Shown here in pieces: positions 7,826 to 18,989 of a DNA stretch of 64,000 nt. Source of the DNA: Halanaerobium polyolivorans (GTDB lineage Bacteria > Bacillota > Halanaerobiia > Halanaerobiales > Halanaerobiaceae); contig NZ_JAJFAT010000008.1 in the NCBI RefSeq assembly GCF_020711195.1, positions 1 to 64,000 on the forward strand. The letters run 5' to 3'. A program made the translations under genes and the position numbers. The first letter of the stretch is position 1; every line of letters begins with the position of its first letter. A model generated the notes under the pieces. It was not told the DNA's origin and did not search any database. It saw only the letters and a list, made by a program, of their open reading frames with translations.

Positions 7826-9589
7826 TTATTTGTTTTTGATATTCTCAATGATCAAATTAGCGATCATCTCCGCATCTTCAGGAGTGAGAAGTGACTGCAG
7901 CTCAGCTTCTTTCTCTTTTTCAATAACCTCGTTTTTATCATCTAAAACAGCTTTATAGAGTTTATAGCCTCCACTTAAATTGCGTACTTTATCAAAGCCA
8001 TTCTGCATTAAAATCCTGGCAGCAATATAACCTCTTAAGCCAACTGCACAGTATGTGATATATTCCTTATTTTTATCAAGTTTATCTAAGTTATCCCTTA
8101 GAGAATTTAAGGGAATATGAAGCGAGTTATCTATTTGTCCCAATTCGAGCTCTATCTCTTCTCTAATATCAAGTAAAATACTTTCTTCAGGATCAAGCTC
8201 TGCTAATTCCTGCCAAAAAGCCGGCTCGACCAGCCCATTATAAATATTCCCTGCAGCAAAACCCAGCATATTAACCGGATCTTTTGCCGAGCCAAAGGGA
8301 GGGGAATAAGCAAGTTCTAATTCCTGAAGATCAAAAATATTCATTTCATGCCTTATTGCTGTAGAAAGCACATCTATTCTTTTATCTACACCTGCAAAGC
8401 CAACAATCTGGGCTCCTAATATTCTTCCCTCATCTTTTTGATAGATTAATTTCAACATCATTGGTTGAGAACCAGGATAATAGCCAGCATGATTATTGGC
8501 AGTAATATGCACAACCTGATAGGAAAAATCTTTTGCTTTTAAATCTTTTTCTGCTGCTCCTGTTGAAGCAGGAACAATATCAAATATTTTTGCGATTGAA
8601 GTTCCCTGAGTTCCCTTATATTTTTCCTTTTTGCCCATAATATTATTAGCTGCTATTCTCCCCTGCTTATTTGCCGGACCGGCCAGGGGGATTCGACTGG
8701 GCTCTTTGCTTACAAAGTCTTTAACTTCTATAGCATCCCCAATTGCATAAATATCTGCATCACTTGTCTCTAAATACTGATTAACTTTTATTCCACCGGT
8801 TACTCCGATCTCTAAACCAGCCTTTTCTGCCAGCTCTGTTTTGGGTTTTACCCCGATTGAAAGTATTACTAAATCTGTTTCAATCCTTTTACCGCTTTCT
8901 AAGACCACAAACTTTTTGTCATTTTCTTTTTCTACTGCTGCAATTCCATCACTTAAGTTAAGGTCTACCCCTTTTGTGCGCATATGGTTGTGAACCATTG
9001 AGACCATCTCTTTATCAAGGGTTCTCATTACCTGGTCACTTAATTCCACCAGGGAAACATCTAAACCTCTATGGTGAAGGTTCTCAAGCATTTCTAAACC
9101 GATAAAACCTCCCCCGACAACTACAGCATGTTCTACTCTGTTGTTGTCAAGATAGTTTTTGATCAAATCCATATCTCTAATATTTCTCAGTGTATAAACT
9201 TCTTCAATATCCAGGCCCGGTAATGGTGGTCTGATCGGATCTGCACCAGAAGATAAAACAAGTTTATCATAACTTTCGGTATATAGTTCTCCATTCTCTA
9301 AATTTTTGATCTTGATATTTTTAGTCTCTCTATCAATTTCCACAGCTTGATGCTTGATTCTCACATCAATATTAAAGCGGGCCTGCATAGCCTCTGGAGT
9401 CTGGACCAATAATTCTTCCCTATTTTCAATTACCTCTCCGATATGATAGGGCAAACCACAATTGGCAAAAGAAATATGTTCACCCTTTTCGAGCATAATA
9501 ATTTCAGCAGCTTCACTAACTCTTCTTAACCGAGCGGCAGTACTTGCTCCACCGGCAACTCCCCCAACAATAACAACTTTTTTCGCCAT
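7826..9589 (-). CDS. CoA-disulfide (persulfide) reductase with C-terminal rhodanese domain
   Basis: A 587-aa fusion. Residues 1 to about 450 form an FAD/NAD(P)H pyridine-nucleotide-disulfide oxidoreductase (VIVGGVAGGASTAARLRR, then SFANCGLPYHIG with the single active cysteine C44, as in CoA-disulfide reductase). Residues about 465-555 are a rhodanese domain with a cysteine in the YCAVGLRG loop (C514). A helical tail follows. Such CoADR-Rhd proteins reduce CoA-disulfide, CoA-persulfide or polysulfide using NAD(P)H. The gene follows an ArsR-family repressor 58 bases upstream, and both end at the bidirectional terminator. A role in sulfane-sulfur handling is therefore likely, with the persulfide/disulfide preference unresolved. 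Confidence 0.88.
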   Translation of the reverse strand: MAKKVVIVGGVAGGASTAARLRRVSEAAEIIMLEKGEHISFANCGLPYHIGEVIENREELLVQTPEAMQARFNIDVRIKHQAVEIDRETKNIKIKNLENGELYTESYDKLVLSSGADPIRPPLPGLDIEEVYTLRNIRDMDLIKNYLDNNRVEHAVVVGGGFIGLEMLENLHHRGLDVSLVELSDQVMRTLDKEMVSMVHNHMRTKGVDLNLSDGIAAVEKENDKKFVVLESGKRIETDLVILSIGVKPKTELAEKAGLEIGVTGGIKVNQYLETSDADIYAIGDAIEVKDFVSKEPSRIPLAGPANKQGRIAANNIMGKKEKYKGTQGTSIAKIFDIVPASTGAAEKDLKAKDFSYQVVHITANNHAGYYPGSQPMMLKLIYQKDEGRILGAQIVGFAGVDKRIDVLSTAIRHEMNIFDLQELELAYSPPFGSAKDPVNMLGFAAGNIYNGLVEPAFWQELAELDPEESILLDIREEIELELGQIDNSLHIPLNSLRDNLDKLDKNKEYITYCAVGLRGYIAARILMQNGFDKVRNLSGGYKLYKAVLDDKNEVIEKEKEAELQSLLTPEDAEMIANLIIENIKNK

Positions 9590-9647
9590 TTTTTTCTCCC
9601 CTTTTTTAAATTTAAGCTATTTTTTTAAATTTAAGCAATCATTGCCT

Positions 9648-9983
9648 TTACTTTTCTTTTGAATATTTTAATTCAGCTAAAACTTTAATGATTTTTTTAG
9701 CTTTATCATTTACCACAAAATAATGTCTTTCCAGACCATTTCTTTCACTTTTAAGTATTCCAGCATCTCTTAGTTTAGCCAGATGTTGAGAAAGTGTGGA
9801 CTGAGGTATGTCCAAACACTGCTGCATTTCAGAAACATTACAACCTTCCTCAGCTAAAAGACCCTTAACAATGGTCAGACGCACAGGATGGGCCAGTGCC
9901 TTTAGTAATTCTGCTTCTTCTTCTAAAACAGCACTATTTTTTTCTATGATTTTGGATGACTTATCGCTTGTGAAAAAAGTCAT
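9648..9983 (-). CDS. ArsR-family repressor, likely sulfur- or metal-responsive
   Basis: A 111-aa winged-helix protein (ALAHPVRLTIVKGLL, then QSTLSQHLAKLRDAGIL as recognition helix). Two cysteines lie at the start and end of the third helix region, in GCNVSEMQQC. The classic ELCVCDL metal site is absent, so a persulfide- or redox-sensing mode is plausible given the reductase-rhodanese gene downstream; this is inference. A TTG six bases upstream keeps the frame, but AGGAGG at 9991-9996 is correctly spaced only for ATG at 9983. The promoter has a 28-bp palindrome over its -10, which suggests autorepression. Confidence 0.85.
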   Translation of the reverse strand: MTFFTSDKSSKIIEKNSAVLEEEAELLKALAHPVRLTIVKGLLAEEGCNVSEMQQCLDIPQSTLSQHLAKLRDAGILKSERNGLERHYFVVNDKAKKIIKVLAELKYSKEK

Positions 9984-10006
9984 TTTCAAACCTCCTAATC
10001 TGAATT

Positions 10007-10034
10007 ATATTGTTTTATTTAAATAATACGATAT
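10007..10034. promoter_or_regulatory. 28-bp operator-like palindrome for the ArsR repressor
   Basis: ATATTGTTTTATTT and its mirror AAATAATACGATAT match at all but two base pairs, centred on TTTAAA. It covers the -10 box of the arsR promoter, the expected place for an ArsR operator. Confidence 0.65.
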
Positions 10035-10051
10035 AGTTATTAAATTGTCAA
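10023..10051 (-). promoter_or_regulatory. Promoter of arsR and CoA-disulfide reductase
   Basis: Consensus TTGACA (10046-10051), a 17-base spacer and TATTAT (10023-10028) on the minus strand, about 40 bases before the start codon. Confidence 0.8.
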
Positions 10052-10119
10052 GTATATTTATGATTTTTTTAACAAGCTTTTTTATAAACTTATTTTATAA
10101 ACTTAAGTATTATATGGGG

Positions 10120-10740
10120 CTAATTTTTAATTATATCGATAAAATTCTTGCTTAACTCGGCAGTTATACCCCAGATAACCCTATTCTGGTAGCGATAAAA
10201 ATAAATCTCATACTCACTTTTTAACTTTTTATGGTTTTTACCATCAGGTAGTAAGTGGTAGGGGAAGTCTTCATCAAATTCACTTTTTAAATGGGCTCCA
10301 TATTTTTCTGGTTGATTCTCTAAAAAATATTCAAGGGGAACAGCAAATACTTCTGCTACTTCATTATTTGGCTTGATTTCAGATAAATCATTTATTTTCA
10401 AACAGCCGATAAAAGCATAAATGATAAAATCAAAAGGTGTAATTAAATAATCTATCTCACCTAATAATTCTATCTTTTGCTGGTCTATCATTAGTTCTTC
10501 CGCACATTCTCTAACAGCTGCTTGCGAAAATTCTTCACCTCTTTCTACTTTGCCCCCGGGAAAAGATATCTGCCCCGGTTGAGTAGAAAGATCACTTGCT
10601 CTAAGTTCATAAAGCAGGTGTAATTTATCATCTAATTCTATAATGGGGATTAAAACCGAATAATAAGATTGAATTCTGGTGGGACCAGGAATGCGATTTT
10701 CGATCCTTCTCTGGATTGTTTTAATATTCAAAAAAATCAT
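10120..10740 (-). CDS. Nudix hydrolase, CoA-pyrophosphatase type
   Basis: A 206-aa protein with the Nudix box GGKVERGEEFSQAAVRECAE continuing E-L. It is preceded by LRASDLSTQPGQISFP, which corresponds to the extra motif of NudL/YeaB-type CoA diphosphatases; the C-terminal WGITAELSKNFID also fits that group. The expected activity is hydrolysis of CoA or acyl-CoA to phosphopantetheine and 3',5'-ADP. The glycine near the end of the box is replaced by Met. ATG at 10740 overlaps an AAAGGATGA sequence; TTG at 10731 would be better spaced from it and gives a protein three residues shorter. It is separated from gatB by a stem-loop. Confidence 0.82.
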   Translation of the reverse strand: MIFLNIKTIQRRIENRIPGPTRIQSYYSVLIPIIELDDKLHLLYELRASDLSTQPGQISFPGGKVERGEEFSQAAVRECAEELMIDQQKIELLGEIDYLITPFDFIIYAFIGCLKINDLSEIKPNNEVAEVFAVPLEYFLENQPEKYGAHLKSEFDEDFPYHLLPDGKNHKKLKSEYEIYFYRYQNRVIWGITAELSKNFIDIIKN

Positions 10741-10751
10741 CCTTTATTAAA

Positions 10752-10771
10752 AGCCCGCTTTTACACGGGCT
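10752..10771 (-). terminator. Terminator after gatB
   Basis: Arms AGCCCG and CGGGCT with an eight-base loop, followed on the minus strand by TTTTAAT. The U-run is short, so read-through to the Nudix gene is possible. Confidence 0.6.
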
Positions 10772-10779
10772 CTATTATT

Positions 10780-12225
10780 TTAATCCATCAATTTATCTCT
10801 TAACATTTGATTTACCAGACCTGGGTTTGCCTTGCCTCGTGTTTCCTTCATTATTTGTCCAACTAAAAAACCGATGGCTCTATCTTTACCGTTTTTAATA
10901 TCTTCCACGGCATCAGGATTAGCTGCTATTATCTGGTCAACCAGGCTTTCTAATTCATCTTCATCACTGATCTGTTTTAGACCTTCTTCTTCAACAATTT
11001 TTTCTGGATCTTTACCACTTTCATACATTATCTCAAAGACCTTTTTGGCAATTTTACCACTTATAACATCTTCATCTATCATTTTAAGCATTTTTGAGAG
11101 ATTTTCCGGTGAAACCCCAGAATCATAAGGGCCTTCATTATTTTCATTTAGTAACCTTAAAAATTCTCCCATCATCCAGTTGCTTATATTTTTAGGATCA
11201 TTATAATCTTTAAGCACTGTCTCAAAGAATTCTGCCATTTCCCTATTACCAGTGATTACACCGGCATCATAAGCAGGTAGAGAAAATTCGGAGATAAAGC
11301 GTTTATATTTTTCTCTTGGTAGTTCCGGTAATCTTTCTCTAATTTCTTTTTTCCAGCTTTGATTTATTTCTAAGGGAAGCAGATCAGGATCGGGGAAATA
11401 GCGGTAATCATGAGCTTCTTCTTTACCCCGCATCGAGATAGTTTTATTTAAATCTTCATCCCAGGTTCTTGTTTCCTGAACAACTACTTGGCCTTCATCT
11501 AAAAGTTTTTGCTGTCTTTTGACTTCATATTCGAGGCCCTTTTCAACTGCACTAAATGAATTCATGTTTTTAAGTTCTGCCTTTGTTCCGAATTCCTTTT
11601 GACCTTCAGGTCTTAAAGAAACATTGGCATCACAGCGCAGAGAACCCTCTTCCATATTACAGTCAGATATCTCAAGGTATTCCAGAATTAATTTTAGCTC
11701 AGTTAAATATGCTTTAGCCTGAGCTGGAGTTCTAATATCAGGTTCAGATACTATTTCAATTAAAGGCACTCCTGAACGATTATAATCGACGAGGCTGGCC
11801 TCTGATTTATCGATACTTCCTTCATGGACCAATTTCCCTGCATCTTCTTCTAAATGAACCCTGGTAACTCCGATATTAAAGATCCCATTATCTGTTTCTA
11901 TTTCTATATTGCCATTTTCAGCAATAGGTAAATCAAATTGTGAAATCTGATATGCTTTTGCTAAATCTGGATAAAAGTAATTTTTACGGTCAAACTTGCT
12001 GTATTCAGCAATATCGCAGCTTAAAGCCATTCCTGCCAGCATAGCATAATCAACCACTTTTTTATTTAAAACCGGTAAAGATCCTGGTAAACCAAGACAG
12101 ACCGGACAGGTATTTATATTTGGTGCTTTACCAAACTCAGTACTGCACCCGCAAAATATTTTAGATTTTGTTGACAATTGAACATGGACTTCAAGTCCAA
12201 TAACTGTTTCATATTTAGTGGACAT
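10780..12225 (-). CDS. gatB: Asp-tRNA(Asn)/Glu-tRNA(Gln) amidotransferase subunit B
   Basis: A 481-aa GatB of normal length, starting with [13 protein letters not shown]. Zinc ligands C25, C27, C40 and C43 (CGC, then CPVC) are present, followed by the kinase-like fold ([14 protein letters not shown] region, here [10 protein letters not shown]) and the C-terminal GatB/YqeY tail that contacts tRNA. With GatA and GatC it converts mischarged Glu-tRNA(Gln) or Asp-tRNA(Asn) to the correct amide form, using glutamine and ATP. It is last in the gatC-gatA-gatB order, 21 bases after gatA. ATG at 12225. Confidence 0.97.
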   Translation of the reverse strand: MSTKYETVIGLEVHVQLSTKSKIFCGCSTEFGKAPNINTCPVCLGLPGSLPVLNKKVVDYAMLAGMALSCDIAEYSKFDRKNYFYPDLAKAYQISQFDLPIAENGNIEIETDNGIFNIGVTRVHLEEDAGKLVHEGSIDKSEASLVDYNRSGVPLIEIVSEPDIRTPAQAKAYLTELKLILEYLEISDCNMEEGSLRCDANVSLRPEGQKEFGTKAELKNMNSFSAVEKGLEYEVKRQQKLLDEGQVVVQETRTWDEDLNKTISMRGKEEAHDYRYFPDPDLLPLEINQSWKKEIRERLPELPREKYKRFISEFSLPAYDAGVITGNREMAEFFETVLKDYNDPKNISNWMMGEFLRLLNENNEGPYDSGVSPENLSKMLKMIDEDVISGKIAKKVFEIMYESGKDPEKIVEEEGLKQISDEDELESLVDQIIAANPDAVEDIKNGKDRAIGFLVGQIMKETRGKANPGLVNQMLRDKLMD

Positions 12226-12246
12226 TTTTTCACCTCTCTCAAAAAT

Positions 12247-13689
12247 TTATAATTCTGCTCTTTTATCTTTTAAATCAAGAATTTTTTCAAGTGTATATGC
12301 TGCCTGAATAATTTTTCCTTCCCCAAAATGAGGCCCTATTAACTGTAGACCGATCGGCATATTATTACTGTCAAATCCACAGGGAATAGACATCGCCGGT
12401 ACACCTGCTATATTGATTGGTACTGTAAATATATCTGTATAATACATTTCTAGAGGATCACTTTTTGTTCCCAGTTCTATAGCTGTTGTAGGTGCGGTTG
12501 GAGTTACAATCAGATCAAAGTCATTAAAAATTCTATCAAAGTCATCTTTGATCAGGGTTCTTACCTTTTGGGCTTTAAGATAATATGCATCATAATAGCC
12601 GGAACTCAAGGCATAAGTTCCAATAACTATTCTTCTTTTTACCTCATCACCAAACCCCTCAGACCTTGTGTTAAAAAACATTGATCTTACATCATCAGCT
12701 TCTTCACTGCGCAGTCCATATCTAACCCCATCATAACGGGCTAAGTTTGAACTTGCCTCAGCTGGACCTATAATATAATAAGCGGCCAGAGCATAGGCAG
12801 CATCGGTAATATGTACTGTTTCCACTTCTGCCCCTGCTTTTTCTAATTCTTTAACAGCTGCCAGTACACTATCTTTAACCTCTTGATCAAAATCTAAATT
12901 GAAGTATTCTTCTGGAATACCAATTTTCATCCCACTGACATCTTCTTTTAAATATTTTCTATAATCTTCTGCCTTATCTGCAACTGATGTAGAATCTTTT
13001 TCATCATAACCGGTGATAACATTTGTCATAATGGCACAATCCTCAACATCCTTTGTAATTGGACCGATCTGATCAAGAGATGAGGCAAAAGCTACCAGAC
13101 CATAACGGGAAACCATCCCATAAGTTAACTTTAAACCTACCACACCACAATAAGAAGCAGGCTGTCTGATTGAACCTCCTGTATCAGAACCTAATGCAGC
13201 TGCACATTCACCGGCAGCAACTGCAGCAGCTGAGCCACCACTTGAGCCACCTGGAGCATGATTTAAATTCCAAGGATTATTTGTATTAAAAAAGGCCGAG
13301 TTTTCGGTTGAAGAACCCATTGCAAATTCATCCATATTAGTTTTACCTATTATTAATGCCCCAGCTGCATCTAATTTATCAACTACTGTAGAATTAAAAG
13401 GCGGCTTATAATTTTCCAATACTTTTGAAGCACAGCTGGTTTTAATAGCTTCGGTTGAAATATTATCTTTAATAGCGATTGGAATCCCTGCCAGCAGTTC
13501 ATCCTTTTTTTCTTCGTATTTGGCAGCATTTTTAGCTGCTAAATCATCTGTAAGTGTTAGATAAGATTTAACTTTATCTTCTACAGCAGCAATTCTATCA
13601 GCAAAAGCTTTTCTGATTTCAGCTACTGTGGTTTCACCTTTATTCAATTTATCTTTTAATTCGTGAATTGTAAGATCATATAAATTCAA
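12247..13689 (-). CDS. gatA: Asp-tRNA(Asn)/Glu-tRNA(Gln) amidotransferase subunit A
   Basis: A 480-aa amidase-signature enzyme. The Ser-cisSer-Lys triad is visible: K74 in IAIKDN, then [15 protein letters not shown] and [16 protein letters not shown]. It supplies ammonia by hydrolysing glutamine for GatB. The start is TTG at 13689, supported by AGGAGG eight bases upstream. The gene lies between gatC (20 bases) and gatB (21 bases) in one operon. Confidence 0.97.
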   Translation of the reverse strand: MNLYDLTIHELKDKLNKGETTVAEIRKAFADRIAAVEDKVKSYLTLTDDLAAKNAAKYEEKKDELLAGIPIAIKDNISTEAIKTSCASKVLENYKPPFNSTVVDKLDAAGALIIGKTNMDEFAMGSSTENSAFFNTNNPWNLNHAPGGSSGGSAAAVAAGECAAALGSDTGGSIRQPASYCGVVGLKLTYGMVSRYGLVAFASSLDQIGPITKDVEDCAIMTNVITGYDEKDSTSVADKAEDYRKYLKEDVSGMKIGIPEEYFNLDFDQEVKDSVLAAVKELEKAGAEVETVHITDAAYALAAYYIIGPAEASSNLARYDGVRYGLRSEEADDVRSMFFNTRSEGFGDEVKRRIVIGTYALSSGYYDAYYLKAQKVRTLIKDDFDRIFNDFDLIVTPTAPTTAIELGTKSDPLEMYYTDIFTVPINIAGVPAMSIPCGFDSNNMPIGLQLIGPHFGEGKIIQAAYTLEKILDLKDKRAEL

Positions 13690-13709
13690 TTTAACTACCT
13701 CCTATCAAG

Positions 13710-13997
13710 TTATTCAGACATAATTTTTGGTACTCTAAATTGCCCTTCTTTTTTATCAGGTGCATTGGCAAGTGACTTCTCACGGTCTAATGATTCTTCA
13801 ACTTTATCCTCACGCATTACGTTTTTCATTGGTACAGTATATGCTGTGGGCACAACATCTTCTGTATCAAGTTCATTTAACTTTTCTACATAATCAAATA
13901 TTTTAGCAATTTGTTCTGTATAAAGTTCTTTTTCTTCTTCACTTAATTTTAAATGAGCTAGATCAGCAGAATATTCAACATCTTTTTTATCAATCAT
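13710..13997 (-). CDS. gatC: Asp-tRNA(Asn)/Glu-tRNA(Gln) amidotransferase subunit C
   Basis: A 95-aa GatC with the usual opening (VEYSADLAHLKLSEEEKELY) and the ending RVPKIMSE. It acts as a belt holding GatA and GatB together. It starts one base after the ligA stop, so it is translationally linked to ligA, and precedes gatA. Confidence 0.95.
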   Translation of the reverse strand: MIDKKDVEYSADLAHLKLSEEEKELYTEQIAKIFDYVEKLNELDTEDVVPTAYTVPMKNVMREDKVEESLDREKSLANAPDKKEGQFRVPKIMSE

Positions 13998-13998
13998 C

Positions 13999-16023
<2,025 letters not shown>

Positions 16024-18171
16024 CTAAACTTTCTGGATTGGAGCAAATTCCGCTAAAAGTGTTCTAGTTTTTCCCTCTTGAAAAGAGATTTTAAGTTCTG
16101 TGTTATCTTTGCCTCTAATCGATAAGATGATTCCAATTCCCCAGCGGGGATGCACAACCTTTTGACCGATCACATATTCTGTGGCTGAATTATTATCATT
16201 AACTAGTTTTGCTTCTTTGGCTATATCAGTTTTTTCTTTTTGAGGATCAACCAGTAATTCAGCTGGAATTTCACTCAAAAACTGTGAAGGAGGGTTGATC
16301 TGCCTTTCTCCAAACCGCAGCCTTATTTTGGCTCTACTCAAAAAGAGCCTATCCATAGCTCTTGTCATACCAACATAACAGAGCCTTCTTTCCTCTTCGA
16401 TTCCATCTCTTTCGTAAAGAGAATTGGCATGAGGAAAAATCCCCTCTTCTAAACCTACCAAAAATATGACCGGAAACTCGAGACCCTTTGCAGAGTGAAT
16501 GGTCATCAAAGTAACAGCAGACTGTTCTTCTTCCAAATTATCTATATCTGACATCAAAGTAACTTCTTCTAAAAATCCGGCTAAGCTATTTTCAGAGCTG
16601 TTTTTCATATAATCATTGATAACAGAAAAAAGTTCTTCGATATTCTCCAACCTTGCTTCTGCTTTATTAGTTTTTTCTTCTACAAGGTCTTTTCTGTAAC
16701 CACTTTTTTCAAGTAATTTTTCGGTTAATCTGGCTAAAGCTATTTCATCTTTTTCTGCTCTAAGCTCTTCAATTATTTTTGTAAAAGCTAAGACCCGTTT
16801 TTGATAGCTGCCGCTTAAGGCAGGATTGCTTTTAGACTGTAGTGCTGCCTGATATAAGCTGAGTGATTCATTTTCAGCATAGTGCTGAATTTTAGCCAGT
16901 GTACCAGCTCCGATTCCTCTTTTCGGCCTATTTATGATCCTTAAAAAGCTAATATCATCAGCTGGATTATAGATCAAACGCAGATATGCCATAATATCTT
17001 TTATTTCCATTCTTTCGTAAAATCTTACCCCACCGATTATCTGATAAGGTATTCCATATTTCATCAACATATCTTCAAAGGCTCTTGACTGAGAATTGGT
17101 TCTATATAAGACTGCCATATCATCATAACTATAATCCTTATTTTTTTTCAATTCCTTGGCCATTCGGCAGAAGAAATCAGCCTCATCTTTTTCGTTTTCA
17201 GCTTCATATAATTCAATTTCGGGACCTGATTCCTTTTCTGTCCAGAGACTTTTTTCTTTACGTGAACTATTATTTTTGATCACAGCTTGGGCAGCCTTTA
17301 AGATATTACCTTTAGATCGATAATTTTGTTCCAGTTTAATTGTTTTAGCATCTGGATAATCATCTTCAAAATTAAGGATATTTCTAATATCTGCTCCTCT
17401 AAAGCCGTAAATACCCTGATCAGGATCTCCAACAACACAAACATTACGATAGCGCTCAGCAAGTAAGTTTACCAGCTGATATTGGGCATGATTAACATCC
17501 TGATATTCATCTACCAAAATATATTTAAAACGTTCCTGATAATGTTCTAAGACCAGGGGAAAATTTTTAAAAAGCTGGACTGTCAGCTGGATTAGATCAT
17601 CAAAATCAACAGCATTATTTGCTTTTAATTGTTTTTGATATTTTTCATAAAGATCTGCAATATTTTTTGCGTAAAAACTTCCGGCAGAATTTCTAAATTG
17701 AGCAGGAGTTTTTAATTCGTTTTTGGCATTACTAATTTTATTTAAAACTGAAGCCGGCTTTGTTTTTTTGGGATCGATATTTTCTTCTTTAAGAATTTTT
17801 TTGATTAATTTACGCTGATCAAGACTATCAAAAATGACAAAATTGCTCTGATAACCTAATTTTTCCGCTTCCCGTCTTAAAATCCTAACACAGAAAGAAT
17901 GAAAAGTGCTGATCAAAAGACCCCTATCAACCCCATCAGCCATTTTCTTTACCCTGTTTTTCATTTCTTCAGCTGCTTTATTGGTAAAGGTAACAGCTAA
18001 AATATTATAGGCGGAAACACCTCTCTCTTTGATCAAATAAGCTATTCTCCTTGTTAAAACTCTAGTTTTTCCACTACCTGCACCTGCCAGTAAAAGCAGA
18101 GGTCCTTTATTATGCTGAACTGCTTCTTTTTGCGCTTTATTTAAATCTTTTATAATTTCACTTTCTTCCAC
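16024..18171 (-). CDS. pcrA: ATP-dependent DNA helicase PcrA/UvrD
   Basis: A 715-aa SF1A helicase. Walker A LLAGAGSGKTRVL lies around residues 27-39. The other motifs are DEYQD, VGDPDQGIYGFRGAD, QNYRS, TIHSAKGLEFPVIF and CYVGMTRA. The C-terminal Tudor-like segment (VVHPRWGIGIILSI) is the RNA-polymerase-binding element of PcrA. It translocates 3' to 5' and acts in repair, replication restart and removal of RecA or stalled polymerase. The start codon is GTG at 18171 with GGAGGT. It shares the operon with ligA, a frequent Firmicute arrangement. Confidence 0.96.
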   Translation of the reverse strand: MEESEIIKDLNKAQKEAVQHNKGPLLLLAGAGSGKTRVLTRRIAYLIKERGVSAYNILAVTFTNKAAEEMKNRVKKMADGVDRGLLISTFHSFCVRILRREAEKLGYQSNFVIFDSLDQRKLIKKILKEENIDPKKTKPASVLNKISNAKNELKTPAQFRNSAGSFYAKNIADLYEKYQKQLKANNAVDFDDLIQLTVQLFKNFPLVLEHYQERFKYILVDEYQDVNHAQYQLVNLLAERYRNVCVVGDPDQGIYGFRGADIRNILNFEDDYPDAKTIKLEQNYRSKGNILKAAQAVIKNNSSRKEKSLWTEKESGPEIELYEAENEKDEADFFCRMAKELKKNKDYSYDDMAVLYRTNSQSRAFEDMLMKYGIPYQIIGGVRFYERMEIKDIMAYLRLIYNPADDISFLRIINRPKRGIGAGTLAKIQHYAENESLSLYQAALQSKSNPALSGSYQKRVLAFTKIIEELRAEKDEIALARLTEKLLEKSGYRKDLVEEKTNKAEARLENIEELFSVINDYMKNSSENSLAGFLEEVTLMSDIDNLEEEQSAVTLMTIHSAKGLEFPVIFLVGLEEGIFPHANSLYERDGIEEERRLCYVGMTRAMDRLFLSRAKIRLRFGERQINPPSQFLSEIPAELLVDPQKEKTDIAKEAKLVNDNNSATEYVIGQKVVHPRWGIGIILSIRGKDNTELKISFQEGKTRTLLAEFAPIQKV

Positions 18172-18192
18172 ACCTTGACCTCCTCTTAAATT

Positions 18193-18654
18193 TTAATCTT
18201 TTATATAATTACTGAATTCACTTTTTAAATCTCTATTTTTTATTATCTTCTCAACTATCTTAGCGCCTTTTTTAAAGTCAAAATATAGCAGATGACTATT
18301 ACAACTGCAGTCACTTGCTCCAAAAGAACTGACAATAGTTTTAGCCCCAGCTGCATTTAAAATTTCTGTTAAAAAGCATTCTCCCTGTTTTTTAAATTCA
18401 AAAGCATAATCAGCTTCAAGTTCAGCTTTTTTAAGCAGATAATCTATGTGCCAGTGCATTTTTTTCTGCTGGCTGTAATGCCTTTTAAGCCTGGATTCAA
18501 AGTTTCTCTGAGCAGTACCTGCATAAAAATAATAGCCGGCCGGGAACAACTTTTCCCCCAGAGCTCCAACCTTAATTTTACTCTTTTGAGCCAATTTTAT
18601 TTTAAGTAAATAGACTCCACCTTCTGGATATTCTTTCTCACTACTCTTTTCCAT
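18193..18654 (-). CDS. DUF123 / GIY-YIG-like domain protein
   Basis: A 153-aa protein of the DUF123 family, related to GIY-YIG nucleases. Visible landmarks are GVYLLKIKL near the N-terminus, FPAGYYFYAGTAQ (the GIY-YIG equivalent), SRLKRHY and HWHIDYLL, and two cysteines in DCSCNSHL. Its substrate is not established as far as I know. It is the first gene of the pcrA-ligA-gatCAB transcript, 21 bases upstream of pcrA, so a nucleic-acid role is plausible but not shown. Confidence 0.82.
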   Translation of the reverse strand: MEKSSEKEYPEGGVYLLKIKLAQKSKIKVGALGEKLFPAGYYFYAGTAQRNFESRLKRHYSQQKKMHWHIDYLLKKAELEADYAFEFKKQGECFLTEILNAAGAKTIVSSFGASDCSCNSHLLYFDFKKGAKIVEKIIKNRDLKSEFSNYIKD

Positions 18655-18756
18655 CTTGACCTCCAGCTTAATTTTGGGCTTTTTTAAAATAATTAAAAAA
18701 CACCTAAAATTATATTTCCCGAAAAGTTTTTAAAACCCTTCTATTTAAGAGAAAAA

Positions 18757-18772
18757 TGCCGGCAATCCGGCA
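18757..18772 (-). other. Stem-loop at the predicted mRNA 5' end
   Basis: On the minus strand TGCCGG-ATTG-CCGGCA is followed by TTTTT. It begins at about the predicted +1 of the DUF123-pcrA promoter, so it is too close to act as an ordinary attenuator. It may protect the 5' end of the mRNA. Confidence 0.55.
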
Positions 18773-18777
18773 AATCA

Positions 18778-18806
18778 ATTATAATACATTTAAGAACTTT
18801 TATCAA
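18778..18806 (-). promoter_or_regulatory. Promoter of the DUF123-pcrA-ligA-gatCAB operon
   Basis: TTGATA (18801-18806), 17 bases and a perfect TATAAT (18778-18783) on the minus strand. The leader to the first ATG is about 115 bases. Confidence 0.75.
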
Positions 18807-18908
18807 TTATTGTCCACTTTAAATAATTTATTTTTTAATAAGCTTATCGAATAGCTAGAGCTCTTGAAAAAATTATTTCTCTAAAGTATTTTAGAAAGTT
18901 TTAAAAAA

Positions 18909-18935
18909 TGTTATAATATAATTAGCAATTGCTAA
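18909..18935 (+). promoter_or_regulatory. Extended -10 promoter of hflX with downstream palindrome
   Basis: TG, one base, then TATAAT (18912-18917) gives an extended -10; the -35 is poor. A perfect 14-bp palindrome TTAGCAATTGCTAA (18922-18935) lies where transcription would start, so it could be an operator. Confidence 0.5.
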
Positions 18936-18938
18936 AAC

Positions 18939-18956
18939 AAGGAGGTAATATTTATT
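18939..18956 (+). promoter_or_regulatory. Strong ribosome-binding site followed by in-frame ATT
   Basis: AAGGAGG (18939-18945) is followed after eight bases by ATT at 18954, in frame with hflX. The next in-frame ATG (18990) has no comparable site. Initiation at ATT would add twelve residues to HflX. Confidence 0.45.
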
Positions 18957-18989
18957 AATAATAATTTTGAGCTTAGCCAGGAAAACGAG

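Noticed and set aside
18757-18772. Terminator of a gene upstream of DUF123
   Set aside because: No minus-strand gene lies upstream; hflX is on the other strand.
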